Positions 27,583 to 41,767 of a DNA stretch of 64,000 nt are shown in pieces (position 1 is the first letter of the stretch; the number at the start of each line of letters is the position of its first letter). The notes below the pieces were generated by a model, which was not told the DNA's origin, searched no databases, and saw nothing but the letters and a program-made list of their open reading frames with translations. The stretch comes from Sambucus nigra (Eukaryota > Streptophyta > Magnoliopsida > Dipsacales > Adoxaceae). The translations under genes were made by a program, and so were the position numbers. The DNA lies in contig OX422208.1 in NCBI GenBank assembly GCA_949130495.1, forward strand, positions 395,520,561-395,584,560, read 5' to 3'.

Positions 27583-28870
27583 TGTAAGGACACAAATTTC
27601 CAATTGAGTCCTTTGTAGTTTTGGCTCAATTTCGGATAAAAACGTTTGAGTCATAGGGTAGAGTATATTGATCATCTTTCAAGCCTATGACGTGTTTGTT
27701 GAAGACGTAGCGGCCAAGTGTCTAAAGCTTTATCAAAATGTCGTGGTTTATGTGCCTCGTTTCAACGTCATCAACAGTGATTCCATGCTCCCAAGGTATG
27801 AATGCATTTATGTATATATAGGAGCTTGGAACAAGTTTATATTGGGTGTTAGGTTTTTAAAACTGTGTTTTGTTTTCAGATGTTCTCTATTAAAACTTAT
27901 ATATAAAGTATACAATGTTGCTGGGCTTAAAAAGAATTTTTTGAACAATCTGTGAGTTCGTTCGAAGTGTCGTTCGAACGAGATTGCGAACGACTTCCCA
28001 TTATGGCATACTGGAACTTCGTTCAAAATTTCGTTCGAACGAGATGGTCGTTCTAACGAGATTTCTAACGAGCTTCTAACAAGTTCATACTGGAACTTTG
28101 TTAGAAGACTCGTTCGAACGAGAATGTCGTTCGAATGAGATTTGGCGGGAACAGGTTTTTGACAGTTTTGCCCAGTTTCCCACTTGGTTTTACCCCACTA
28201 CTTTTTGCTGAATATCAATGTGCGGGAAACCATTTTTCTAATCCATCTTTTTCATATTCTTCTAACTCTTAGAGAGTGTTTTGAGAGCAAAATTATAAAG
28301 AGAAAAAGATCAAGTTTTGAGTGATATTTTTCAAAGTAAAATTCATATACACCACTCTAGTTTACACCCAATTGTTTATTTATCCAAGTTCATATATATA
28401 CATCTTGCTTGGAGTTTGACACCGGATTTATCTCTACACCGAATTGAAGAGATTGTTTGGTTTTCTTCTACATTCCTTAAAGAAGAAGAGTTCGTTTTGT
28501 TGCGGCATTCTCATGTGGTAAAAGAAACCACGTGTGGTTGACGGTGTACCTATTGTCCGATTGGTGAGTCCAAGTTCGCAGTGGAGCTCCGCGGTTATCC
28601 GCTAGGAAGAGGTAATTACAAGAAGACGCATCAAGGCTTGAGAGGGTTCGAGTTGAGGAAGTAAGTCATCTGTCTTGTAATTGTAAATTCCATACTTAGT
28701 GGATTTGAGGCTAGGGCCGTCCGAGGTTGTTTCCCATTATGGGTTTTTCCTCGTACATCGCGACGTAGTGTGATTGATTTACTTTTATCTTGCATAATAA
28801 CTTATAACTCATGCTTAGGTTAATTCAAGATAAAATTGGTTTTAATTATCACACTGCATAATTAAATATT
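27583..28870 (+). repeat. Possible solo LTR or LTR fragment
   Basis: Starts TGTAAGGACACAAATTTCC. It contains a cluster of TCGTTCGAACGA-type palindromes (27958-28140) and a leader-like region with 'gttttTCCTCGTAC' at about 28745, as in Copia LTRs. No second copy or target duplication was found. The clade is undetermined. Confidence 0.3.
27958..28140. repeat. Cluster of TCGTTCGAACGA palindromes
   Basis: At least four exact or near copies of CGTTCGAACGAGAT sit within 190 bases, separated by the repeated phrase 'atactggaactt'. Confidence 0.75.
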
Positions 28871-30388
28871 GGGTAAAGTTTATTTAATTCAAGTCTATTG
28901 AATAAAACTGGTTTGGCCTAATTTGGTAATATTGATAAATATGACTTAGGCAAATTCTAGGACTCGGATTAATTAATTGGTTTAAGTGAAATTAATATTT
29001 GCATGTATTTAATTAATTTTCACTTGGGTTTAATTTTAATTTGAAATAGAAATTAAAATTTGTTATTTTAAGTTGAACCATCACCTTTTACGCTTTCGCA
29101 TCATCTGTTTCATAAAAAGGAAATGTAATTTTAAAAAGGATTTTAAAGGATTTAAAATCGGGGGATTTGATTTCACACAACATGATTTGTTTTTGTTCAT
29201 TCCAAAAATTGTCTCGAATTTGTTTTTGTTCATTCATACTTTATGCTCATTATGGGTTGTTATTTAACTCTGATGTACAAAAATGATACGACTTATTTTG
29301 TCGAGAGGAGAATTTTACTATTACACGAGAGTGTTAGGTTCAAATATCTGAGATTGCTGTTGGAAATTTTAAAGAGACTACTTTTAGAAAATTTTGCATT
29401 ATACAAATTTGATTTAGTTGTAAAAGTAATTTCCTTATATTCTAAATTTAGTTGTTGAAGCAATTTCCTTACATAAACCATTTATATATACTGTTTAGCT
29501 TAGCATAAAGCTTTTGCACAAGACCGAGTATTTTAATTTCAAGTTAAGTATTCTTTTAAGTTTGGCAACTGCTTATAATATTATTTGCAACTGTTTATAA
29601 TATTTGCAACTACTTATAATGTTGAAATGTTGATATGTTGTTTGGTTTGAATTTGTAATGTTGATGGGACTGTTTTTTTTCTTCATGTTTTTCACATTTG
29701 ACTATCATTTCTCTGTTTTTAGCTCAAAACAAGAGTTGTTTTGTGGATTTTTGTGTTCACATTTAATTATCATTTATATTTTTTTTAGTTCAAAATAAAC
29801 CTTTTTAATGATGTATTTATTCAGTGGGTATCTACTAGAATTGTAAACATCTCAAAAACATGATTTTGTGTATTTTTTAGGAGCCATGATTTTGAATTAT
29901 CTGTAGTTGTTTAATGTTATAGATTTAAAAAAAAAATTAAAAACTGTGTTTTTTCTGTTACAACTATTTTTTTTGTATATTGTGTTATATATCCTTTTGG
30001 TTTTCTACATCACATTGTATTATGACATTAATATATTATGTTAAGACCCGTATTAGTTTTTAATGTTAGGATCTGTTTATACTTTGGTGGTGTATTACAC
30101 TTGATCATGATATATTGGTATGCTTATGTAAAGTAAAACTTGTGTGCACACAATAAAGTAGTATAAGTTTTATGTTAAGGCATGTATATTGGTTTCTAAT
30201 GTCATGTATGACTAGTATGATTTAAATTGATATTTGACAATAGGGCTTGTTGCATGTGTGCACACAATGAAGTAGTTGATAATACGTTTGATGGATTTCA
30301 TGTTGATATGAGACCCTGCATATATTAGTATATGTTCACGAGATTAACTCATATATATCACATGACTTCTTTTGTAACTATTTGTTAG
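28871..30388. other. AT-rich stretch with no recognised feature
   Basis: Contains short repeats of 'tttgcaactgcttataat' (about 29560-29620). The small ORFs here have biased Phe/Leu/Lys content expected from AT-rich DNA, and none has a domain I know. Confidence 0.5.
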
Positions 30389-31258
30389 CAAAATGACCAT
30401 GTTTCAACTCAAGGAGGCCCCCAAAATCAATGGACAAGCGCGGAAGATGAGCATTTAGTGGAGTCTTTGCAATAGTTGAGTGTGATCGGTAAAGTAAACA
30501 CAAGTTTTAAAATGGGCTATCTTCGTAAACTAGGACTTATGATGTTGGTCAAGTTTTCCATTTGTGATAAGAAAGCGAAACCACAAATTCTCAATCGAGT
30601 CAAGTACTTGAAGAAATAATCCATGGCGAAGTGGATTCAGGTAGGATGATGTTAAGCAAAAACTCGTGTGCGATAAGAAAGTGTATTAAGGTTGGTGCAA
30701 GGCAATGCGTTTAATTTTTTTTACTAATTGGGATTGTTTTTTACCATTGTGAATTATTATTTAATTGGTTGTGAACTATTATTTTATATTGTTGGAAACC
30801 TTTTTTTTTAAATTGGGATTTTTTTTTTAATTATAACTCTTTGTGTACTTATTTGTTTTACAGAGCCACCCAAATGCAAAGGGCCTATTCGACAATAGGT
30901 TTCCACATTTCAATGCATTACTCGATATTTTTTAAGGTGATAAAGCCACGGGAAATGACTCAATATCTACAGCAGATGTCAAAGGACATGTTGATAAAGA
31001 AGAGGTTGCGTCGGAGGCGGAGGGCGTCAATTTGGACAATGACATAGAGATAGAAGCTACTGAGGTTTCCTCCACTATGGGTAGTATTGGTAGTTGTGGT
31101 GGATCAAAACAAAAACGTAAAAGACAACGCGATAGCACTTCATCCAATCATAGTGCTAGCAATGGTCTCTTATCTGAAAATCTCCCAAAGCTTTGCGAAG
31201 ACGACTGTCCCCTACTTGTCCACCCTCACCAAAGTTCTTTCCAAGGAGTACGATGACA
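30389..31258 (+). pseudogene. Broken Myb/SANT-like DNA-binding gene
   Basis: A first block (30389-30640) follows a TTAG acceptor and ends at CAG|gtagga. It reads QWTSAEDEHLVESL, stop, NTSFKMGYLRKLGL, NRVKYLKK, stop, SMAKWIQ. A second block (from 30864, after TTTTACAG) reads SHPNAKGLFDNRFPHFNALL, stop, then acidic and Ser-rich sequence and a basic KQKRKRQR run. The pattern (WT..ED..LV..L, FK.GYL, SRVK.LKK, then HP.AKGL....FPHF) is that of the plant Myb/SANT-like family related to PIF/Harbinger ORF1 proteins. Three stops and a later frameshift show it is not functional. A segment at 31442-31640 (AVLFMNVPDDEKANF) may be its C-terminal end, shifted in frame. Confidence 0.7.
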
Positions 31259-31296
31259 TGGATAAGATTGCGCAAGAGGTTATAAATGAATATTAA

Positions 31297-32235
31297 AATA
31301 TTATTCTACATTTTATTTTATTATTTTATTAAATGAATATAATAAACTGAATATAATAAAAAAATATAAATAATACGAAGGATAAGATTCTTTGAGGGAG
31401 TAATTAATGATTGGTCCGTCAGAAAAGAAAAAGAAAAGGGGATGAAATTCCATTTCTTAGGCTTTTGTGAGAGGTTGGTGGTTGTGGATACCCTTGCGGC
31501 TAATTCAAATCGTGCGGTCTTGTTTATGAATGTACCCGATGATGAGAAGGCAAATTTCTTAACCGCAATATGTTGTTTTGTGAGATGGTTCATATATCCT
31601 TGGTGGGATAGTGAAGATGGGCAACAAATATATTTAATGTATTTGACAACCGTATCTTGAACAATTTATTTGTTTGTTTAGGTTCACAAGACAAAAAAAT
31701 ATATGTGGAGGCTTTGTTAACAATTAGTTTACTTTTTTCTCATTATATCTGGACAATATTATGTTTGATTAATGACTAGTTAAATGTATTCAACGTGATT
31801 GTATTGTGTTACACATTTTAAGAAACGCAATGTGAAAACATGATAAATGTGTTATTTGCGCGCGCGCGTGTGTGTGTGTGTGTGGGGGGGGGGAGTGTGC
31901 CAAATTTGAGTTTATGATGTATAAAGATGTTAATTTAATTTTTAATGGACGTGACACTTGTATGAATTAAATTAAAAAGTTAAATATGACCATTTTCGGT
32001 GTGCATTTAAAGTATGAGGATAATATGATCATTTTATCTTTTCACCATATTGCTTTTAACCATCCAAATAACAAATAATGAAAAAAATTAAATTTTCATC
32101 TAATGAAAATTGATTCATTTAAACGAAAATGTTGAAAACAAAATGATGAGGCTAATAATTCAACTTCTATATTTAACACGGTAAAACATATTTTAACTTT
32201 AACACAATCCAAACGACCCTTCGAGTGGGGAATTT
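31297..32235. other. AT-rich spacer with one microsatellite
   Basis: Apart from the possible Myb tail (31442-31640), I see only a CG/GT/G microsatellite (31858-31894). Confidence 0.5.
31858..31894. repeat. (GC)n(GT)n(G)n microsatellite
   Basis: A short CG run, then about eight GT units and a run of nine G. Confidence 0.9.
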
Positions 32236-32722
32236 GGGCCTGTTTGGTTTGCAACTATAATTCTGTTTTCTGTGTTTAAATACAATTCTGATAAAAATCT
32301 TCATTTGACAACTTGTTTTTAAACACAGAATTATAATATTCCTGTGTTATAATCAAGTTTTTAAGAAAACAGATTTTGGGTGTTTTATAACATCTGTTTT
32401 TTTTATTTTTCAACTCAGAATTATTCATTCTTAATATTTTAAAGCAATTATACCTTAATATATAATATACATACATAATACATTAATGTGTGTAATTCTT
32501 ATAAATAAAAAATATATATGTACATATACACAAAATTACGTATGGAATAATATAAAGTTAAATAATATTATCAATAGATACATGATACTTATATATAGTT
32601 TTATACATATATTATTAATGTATGGAATAATATAAAATATACATATAGTACATATGTATTAAAAAATATTATCAATTCATGTATGTATATAATTTTATAG
32701 TGAATTATATATGCGACATCAT

Positions 32723-32829
<107 letters not shown>

Positions 32830-32830
32830 A

Positions 32831-32952
32831 AACTCCCTAACATACCTCATTAAATATACCTAAAAATACATGATATTAAATGTATGTGTATATAATTTAT
32901 GATGTATGTATGTATGTATATGTATACATTCATGTATCATGTATGTATGAAA

Positions 32953-33014
<62 letters not shown>

Positions 33015-33132
33015 CCACAACATACCTCATTAAATATACCTAAAAATACATGTTATTAAATGTACATGTATATAATTTATGATGTATGTATGTATGTATA
33101 CATTCATGTATCATGTATGTACGAAAGTTTTA
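32831..33132. repeat. Direct duplication of about 130 bp around a TA tract
   Basis: Copies 32831-32960 and 33011-33132 both begin aactcc.(c/a)aacatacctc and end aaagttttat. They are separated by a TA microsatellite. Confidence 0.85.
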
Positions 33133-33173
33133 TGTATGTTTATATGAACATACATATATATATATATACCACT

Positions 33174-33568
33174 GTTCTAAAAAACCCGCCTAGGCTTGAG
33201 GCTTGAGAGAAACGCCTCGCCTTAAGATTTTGACCCCTTATGCTTGGTATAACCCTTAAGGCGTACTTTTTCTCTACAAACAACAATGTTTTAGTGAGAC
33301 GATATCGCCTTTTAAAGATTTTTTTGCAAACCGGACCATTATCTCATCCAAAATAATCAAATAGTATTTTTATTTGCAAATATTCAGACATATTTTTATG
33401 ATATGTACAATTTTAGTATTTTAATAGCCTTGTTATGGTTAAAAATATTAAAATATATTAAAAAGACCTAAACGCCTTTTCACGCTTTTTTACGCCAAGG
33501 CCCGCCGAGGCTTCTAAGGCTTAAGGCTTGGCCTCCACGCCTCGATCACGCCCCGCGTTTTTTAGAAC
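33174..33568. mobile_element. 395-bp inverted-repeat element (MITE)
   Basis: Perfect 12-base terminal inverted repeats GTTCTAAAAAAC / GTTTTTTAGAAC. GC-rich CGCCT/AGGCG words lie near both ends. The target duplication is obscured by flanking TA repeats. Confidence 0.65.
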
Positions 33569-33767
33569 CTTATTATATATACACACACACACACACGCAT
33601 ATGTATGATATAAATATATATATTTGTCAAATTTTCAAAAAACTGTATTTAAAAATAACTTTATCAAACGCACACCAATAATCATAAACACAAAAAACTG
33701 AATTTTAAAACTGTATTTAAAAACAGTGTTTAAATCGAATTTTCTGAATAGAGAACCAAACACCCCC

Positions 33768-34011
33768 ATTATCCATTATTAGAAAGAAAAAGGGGGAAAT
33801 AGGTTAAGAAAGCAATGCGACGTCGTGGGAGTGCCCTTCATTTAGGCTCTTATTAGGTCTGGAGCTCAGCTGCTGTAAACCCTTTTGCTCCCTCTATTCC
33901 TTTCCTCCTCTCTCCATTAATCATCTCTCTTGACTTTCACAGAGAGAAAGAGAGAGGAGAGAGAGAGAGAGGGATCTAGATCATCAACGCACCAAAATCG
34001 AACATAAAAAA
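33768..34011 (+). promoter_or_regulatory. Promoter and 5' UTR of the G-patch gene
   Basis: The only non-transposon DNA between the upstream MITE and the start codon. It holds a palindromic ACGT core (CGACGTCG, 33818-33825), an AAACCCT telo-box-like site (33878-33884, common in plant ribosome-biogenesis promoters), and a GA-rich tract (33941-33973) that could bind GAGA factors or lie in the 5' UTR. No TATA box is obvious. Function is inferred from position and motif. Confidence 0.5.
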
Positions 34012-34102
34012 ATGGCGGCTCCAGAAGCTCCTGTATGTTACGTTGGAATTGCTAGAAAATCCGCCGCTTTTCGCCTCATGAAACAAATGGTCTGTTTTTC
34101 TC

Positions 34103-34145
<43 letters not shown>

Positions 34146-37100
34146 CACACATATAAACATCTTATTTTTACACGTGCTTGTATATATATTATAGGGTTGG
34201 GAGGAAGGGGAAGGACTGGGCAAAGAAAAGCAAGGGATCAAAGGACACGTTAGGGTTAAGAACAAGCAAGACACTGCAGGTAATTTTTTGGATATTATGA
34301 TTCCACATACAAGGCTTAATATTCTTATATATCTTTTCTTTCATTTGGATGTGCATTAACAGGTATTGGTTTAGAAAAGCCAAATGCTTGGGCATTTGAT
34401 ACAGCACAATTTGATAGTATTCTCAAGAGATTGAAAGTGGTAAAATTCTACGTTTCTTTCTTTCTTTCTGACTACCTCTTAATAGTAACTCATCTTACAC
34501 TTGTTTATTAAATGAATGTTTGGCAGCAAGCAACAGGAATCAACAAGGATGAAGGTACATCATTTAACATTGTATTTTTTTGTTAAGTATATACAGGCAT
34601 GTTTAGTTGTAAAAAACTATTTTTCTGTTTTCTGTTTCCGCTTTTCATTTCTATTTCTAATTTTCCTTTCCAATAGATGACTTAGAGAACTGGGGAAATA
34701 TGTTTTTTGGTTCGGAAAAAACAATTAGTTTCAGAAATTTTGAGTCAAAATATATATATACAGAAACTTTAGGGGCTGAAATGCAATTTACAGAAAGTTA
34801 AGGACACAAAATGTAATTTACAAAAAGCCGAGGATCAAGAATTTAAATTACAGAAATTTCAGGCCGAAAATGCAATTTACTGCAAGTGTTGGACATTTCA
34901 TTTTTTTATTAAAATTTAGGGTTCTAAAAAAATGGTGTCAAGATATAATTTACATATAAATTAGCGGCCTAAATGTATCTTTTAAAGATAAATGATGTTT
35001 TGAAAATTGAATGCAAACATGTCAAAGTGGATTTCCGATTTTTTGGAAAATTGGAAAATTAGAAGAGTTGTTTTCTAGTTTTCTGTTTGGGAAAAAGATT
35101 AAATTTGAACACAGTTTCTAGTTTTTCATTTCTTTAGAAATTTTTTCTGGAAAACAGCCATGCTTTCCACAACTAAATAGGCCGTTGAAAATGGAGTTTA
35201 TGCCATTACTGTGGTTTGATGAGGATGAGATTTGTCTGCATTGCAGTTGTTGAAAAGGATAATTCTCAAGATACTAACTCATCTAAGGACACTCACGAAA
35301 CAGTCATCAAGGCTACCCGTCCACAGGGAAGGTCATACTCATAATACTACACACTGCATATATTCTTTTAAATCTAACCATATTGATTTTCTTCTTGAAT
35401 TCAATATGCATATTTTTATTGTTGTACTTATTTATTAAGATATAATACTCGACCAGATATACGAAAAGAGAGAGAGGGAAGCTTGTCCAGGCATATTCCT
35501 CAAAGGATCTTGAAGGAATACTTGTAAGTTCCAACACAAGTGTTTTCTTACCGTTCATAGCTTATTTGTGATTCTGGACCCTTATAAAGTTGTTTGGAGT
35601 AGGTGTGACTAAGGTTATTCATGCGTTTGTTTGGTTTAGGTTACTAGCTGGCCCAAAACTAGAAATGGTCATTGTTGGTTTTCCAAACTTGAAACCCAAA
35701 CCGGGCCGTCCTTTCAACAAAACCAAACCAGTATCTCGTCAAATGAATTACATAAATATGAGTAATGAGTAGGTTGGGTTGGTACTTAGTTCAAGTAAGA
35801 AAATGATTATTTCCTTTAATTCTGAGCGAACAGGCATGTTTCTTATACATGTACATGCACGTATAGTGAAATAGAATTGTACATGCATATATAAAGATAT
35901 ATGGCATACAAGCCAAAGTGTTTTTGAGCAAAATTGAGATATTTCTTTCTACTAAAGAGATATTTTGGTATGATATAGTGAAATATGCGCACACTTATAT
36001 ATCTACGTTGACTTTGTTCTTGGGTTGGTTTGGTTTATTTGGAGGGCAAATTTTAGACATTACCAACTTGATCCTTTAAAAAATTTTGGACCCATAAAAA
36101 GAGCAGCTAAGCAAAAAATAAAAAATAACCAACTGAACCTATGAAGGTTGATTTTGTTCTTCAGGTTATCTGTTCATACAAATTTAGTGATGGGAGTTTA
36201 CTTTGGATACTCTCAGAATTACGAGACTCTTTCTCATTAAATCATATGGTTAATAATACTAGGTAGTTGGTTATTGGTGTCAATTTTAATGAATTTGAAC
36301 TTTTTGCTTCCCCAAATATGGAGCTACTCTGCTACTATTACATATGTTATGGTTTGAGAAATACGGTCTTGTACATGTCAAGATTGTTGATTATTGTTCC
36401 TTAACTGCTGTTGGTTTTCTGTTAAAATAAACCAATTGTTGATTAATAGTAGCAGCAAACTATGAATCGGAAAAGAATTGATTATTGAAGAAATGAAGAT
36501 ACACCCCTTTTTTGCACTCGGTCTATTGGCGTTACTTTACTTTCCTAAAATACAAGCCGTAAAATGATGTGCAGAAACCTTTTTGTTGTTTATTTTTCCT
36601 CATAAGCTGGGATTTATAACCTCTATACAATGCAAATGTTTTTATTAATGTCTCTTCCCCCCACCCACCCAAAAAAAAACACCAAACCACACTTACAAAA
36701 GAGAAAAAAAGTTTATTTTATTTTATTTTTTATATTGAAGTCTGAAAGGATGAAAAGGGGGTATGAAGATAGTTGACAAGGGTTTTTAACATGTATTTGG
36801 GGCACATAGTAGTTTTTTTTTGTTCTTTCTTTTTGGAAAAAATATTCATTGATGGCTATATAAGAACATTAGAAGAGAAAGGAGGTCAGTAGTCCTCACA
36901 AAAATATATTGGATCATAAAAAGCTCGAATGGGACAAAACTAAAAAAATGAAAAAACAACAACCAAGACATCAGTTTGACAGCTTTTAGACAAAGCAAAA
37001 GCAACTGAGCAGCCCCATGAAAGAGCTAGAAAGCCAGAAGACCCTCCTCTAAAAACGGTAATCAACCCATATAATCAAAATAGAGAGATCATCAAGGTTT

Positions 37101-38804
37101 GCAAAAACGGAAATGTCATCCACATCATTCCTTAAAAACTAACTTGTAGCCTCTCTTCAACTGAAATTCCCGTCCCACAGAACGTTTGAAGCCAAAAGAG
37201 AAGCTATGAAATTAACCTTCTATCATAACTCTTCATTCTCCAAGAAATTGTCATAAAAGAATCTAGAGCTTCATACGAACAATACGTTTCAGGCTAAGGC
37301 CGACACTATACACTTCCATAAGCATTTGGCTTTCTTTCTATCCCCTAGGATCCCCAAGCAGTAGTGAGAAAATCTTTCTAGCTTCTTGGCATAGCTCCCA
37401 CAAGCTCCAATTCCCCCAAAACTTTATGCCCAAGAAACTTAGTAAACTCACACTCTAACGAGATTGGGTTCAGCAGATACCTCATTCCTTTTACATCGAA
37501 GGCAATAGTGAGAGCACAACAATGTGTTTGGTCTCTGAGAAAAATGAAAAGTATTTGACCTCCTTATGGCCTCGAGCCACTCAAAAAATTGTTCTTTTGA
37601 AGGAACCTGGCTAAATCATTTTAAATGGTTCAATTTTGATATTTGTGGGGAATCCGACAAACCATTGGCTATAGACTTGCAAGTAATTTATTAGGATGAA
37701 TTCCCTTTCACCTTCTCTTATCCAACTAACCAAAAGATAAAGGAACCCCCTCCACCAACCAAATCAGGGAAGCAAATTCCGCCATCTCCTAATCATTAAG
37801 ATTCATTCTGAAGGAGATATCCCAGTCATTGGCATGAATCCCATACACAAAGAGTGTTTTGTTCAAGTGGAAATCTACATAGCCATTTACTGAAAAGAGC
37901 CACATGTCTTTTACACATGTTACCGCCCCCAAGCCACCTTTTATCTTTGTTTTTGAAACTGTTTTCCAGTTGAAAAGATGTGTTCCTTTTCTATTCTTTA
38001 TCATAGCCCCCCTTTAAAATCCCTAACTTCTTTTTCACTTCCATTTGAAATTTTAATCGACAATTAAAAAGAGACTTGTGAATCGGAAGAGTCGAATTGA
38101 CCAAAGCTAGTGTCCCGCATCTCAAAAGGCAACTCTTGAAGCCCTCCTTATTTTCTAGTTACTCTCTCTTGCACGTTCCAGTAGAGAATGGATAATAACT
38201 CACTATGTAAAAACATCACAAGGACACCCCCCTCCCCCCCTCCTTTTGTAGAGAATGTAACATGCTCCACTGTCATGGGAGTATTTAAGGGTATTACTGT
38301 GACGTACCCTTGCTTGAGGTTAACACCTTACAAAATAATCTTAAAGTAGTTACTCATGTGGGACAACCCTCGGCTTTGGTAACCACTGAGCTGATTTGAC
38401 ATTATGTGTGAATTTGCATCCAAGCAACTCATAACTTATTTCTTATTGGTATACTACAATGACAACATGACAGGCTTTAAGGTGGATCAATGATGGAACC
38501 TCTCTTTATCTCTCTCTCTCTCTCTCTCACACACGTGTATAATAAAAGAAAATATAAAATGAACAAAATTACATTATCAATCATTCCAACACATCTTTGT
38601 ACAAATTATTGAGTTATGGCACATTAGTAGAGTGTTGCACAACTTTGCTCAAACTTGTTGTATCTAGCATGACTTTTGAGAGTCATGATACATTAGTAAA
38701 GTAAAGGTCTGTTCAAGGTCTTATTCAGCTCTGCTCAAATTTGTATATTTGGGATAACTCATCTTTGACCTATTCAGAATATGGATGAGCTCATCAAACT
38801 TCAT

Positions 38805-38845
<41 letters not shown>

Positions 38846-41365
38846 GTATGTATGTGTGTGTGTGTGTGTGTGTGTGCGTGCGTGTGAAATGCTACAAATG
38901 TATATCTGAAATCTGAAATAAACTCTCTTTAAATAAATGGCACAAATGCTCACGTTTTATGCAATATGTTGGTGATTTTTAGAATTTCTATATAATAATG
39001 GGTATTGAATAGGATGTGATCTTCTAGAAATCCTACGTAGTCTGACTCTTGTGTTGGGTTCACAAGTTTTCTTTTATTTTTCTCTATTTGATCTCTTCAA
39101 TTGTTTTTTTTTAACTTCCTGTAATACTCTGCAGGTCAAAAAAGTTGAGGAGTGTCCTGAAACAAATTGTGATGATGGGCCATCAGAGTTGGTGGAAGCA
39201 AATGAAAGTCATAATTTTGATGTTCAAGGTAATTTCTGGAATTCAAGTAGACAGAGGGTAGTACACCTTCACCTTGTATTATAGTTATTGATGGAATTTT
39301 GCCAGGCTGGTTGTTCATTACATGACATTTGTTTGCACTTTTACAGGTTAAGTCTCTTGAATATTGCTGTTTTAACAAAGCTAGTTTGCGATGCTAGATT
39401 AACCTTTATTTAAGTTGCGTCAGCATTTTTTCTTCTAGTTTGTGTTATCTATTTTTTCTTGTGCTCGGGCAGCTTGAAAGCCAAAAGAAAAAATCAAAAC
39501 GAAAAGTATGTACCCTTTGTATCATGGTTAGAGTTGTCAGTCAATCCCAAGCAGCTGTTATTTGAGATTAGCGCTGAGTTTGGTGCCATAGTTTCTTAAG
39601 GTACCTATTAAGGTTGCAAAGCAGAGCTCATGTATTACAATGTAGACATTTTGGGAACTGTTTCTGATGTAAATGGGATCAGGTGTGCCAATCTCAACTG
39701 AAAAACCATATTGTGCCCGTTGTGTGAAGGCCACACCTTTTATGGCGTTCATGCCCAGCGAAGTACCCAAGTTAAATGGTTTACAAAGAAGTGTTACAAC
39801 CATGATTCAAAACATCGCCCTAGTCAACTCGCTATCGGCCCAGTTGACTCGGTTTCATAAGCTGCTGTTTCTATACCGTGACACGAATTGAAGGATCACC
39901 GAAAGAATCCTAACTTGCTTTGACTCGGCGAGATTTCGTTCAACTTGTCCGTGAATAGCGCTAACTTGGACGAGTCAGAACGAGTCGAACTGAGTTTGTC
40001 TGAGAAGGAGAAAAAAAGAGGACTTAATAGAGAGAGAAACGCACCAGTATAGAGCCTTTTTTCAAAACTCCCATGCTTCGATTGCTGCTTGTGCTGTGAT
40101 TTAACAACAGATTCTATCTCCTTCTACTGATCTTTTTCTATTCTCTGCTCGATCTCTCCCAGTCCTGCGAGTTGAGATTTCATGTGGCTAGGGCTTGCAA
40201 ACCCACAGCAAGCGACGAAGTTGAGTTTTGACTGTTCCCATATTTTTTTTCATTTCCGGGTTGTGGGTTGAGGGCTAAAGCAGTGGCAAGAGTTTCAGAA
40301 GCAAATAAGGCTTGCTGGTAAATGTATTGAGTAATGATAGGTTATGTTTGCAACAAAAAAAGATACATTTTGTTACATATCTGATGTATTTTCAGATGTA
40401 TCAATTTGTTACATAAATGATGCTTTAAAATGTATCATATTTTTTTAGAATTTTTTATTTTACTTTAACTAAATTTTAAAACTGTATAACTACTTGCATA
40501 ATATGTATTAAAAATGTGCAATATATTTAAAACACTTTTTATTTTACTTAAAATATATTTATCTACATAATATTTTAATATGTTAAAAAATATACCATTA
40601 TTTATCTCTCCTAAAAATGTATCTTTATTTACCTAAAATATTTTATAAAATATATCAGGGAATATAATAAGTATCAGCCTTATTTTTTAAAATGGGATAT
40701 GGTTCGTATCTTTATCTCATTGTTGTCAATGCGAAAGGTGCACCAAGACACAAATGTCCGTCCGTGGAGCCTAAGCGCGAGGCGGGGTTCACTTTTTATG
40801 AAAAATAAAAAATATATTTTTTCATTCAAGAGCTATTCCAATTGTGTAATTTAGCATATCATGTTAGAATAAATTGTTGTAACCAACCAACAAATTGTAA
40901 AAAATGTTAAATCACCACCAATGAATACTATGTGAAGTGCACATGTATTATACTAATCATTTGACTTGATAACATGCAAATAAATGTAAATTTTTTAAAA
41001 TAAATTATAGCATCGTGTACACAGATATTACAACACTTCAGATTATTCCATGTGAAATACACAAACTGATTTAGCAAGAAGTAAAAAGAATTAGCAGAGT
41101 AATACATGCAGTGCAAAAACAACAATAAAACAGAACAAAGAAGAAAACCAAAAAATAAAAAAAAGAAAAAGAAAAAGAAAAAGATTCAGGCAATATAATA
41201 GAAAACAGAGAATAAAAAAAAGTTGAAGACTTGAAGTAAACAGAAGAGAAAAGTTCCAGACTCAAAAAGATAAGTTTTAGACTTAAAAAAAAAGAACAAA
41301 GCATGTTTGTTGAAGAAAGAAAAGAACAAAAAAAGAAACAGATTCGGGCATAGACAACAAAACAG

Positions 41366-41433
<68 letters not shown>

Positions 41434-41726
41434 TCTCATACATACCAAGTTTATATACTTGCTGGTGCAAACCTATTTTAATAAAATATTTAAAAAATAA
41501 TTGAGTCGAATTTTTTATGTGATAAGGGACCCATATAAATAAACAACTCAAAAAAACTTTTTTTGCTATTTTTAAAAAATCGGTCAAACTTTCACAGCTT
41601 TTAAAGCTGATTCTTTTATATGAGTTCATTGAAATGTTTAAATACCATATCAAAATATTTTTTTTACTATTTAAAAAAATCGGTATGTAAACTTGGTATG
41701 TATGAGATCTTGTCTCTGTCTCCGTC

Positions 41727-41767
<41 letters not shown>

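Noticed and set aside
32236..32245. GGGCC site-II-like promoter element
   Set aside because: It is the MITE terminus rather than a promoter site, and lies 1.8 kb from the start codon.
39258..39284. Alternative exon 7 donor AGG|gtagta after 39257
   Set aside because: It would fit a phase-0 join to 39473, but exon 8 at 46380 needs a phase-1 donor. CAAG|gtaatt after 39228 gives the conserved reading frame.
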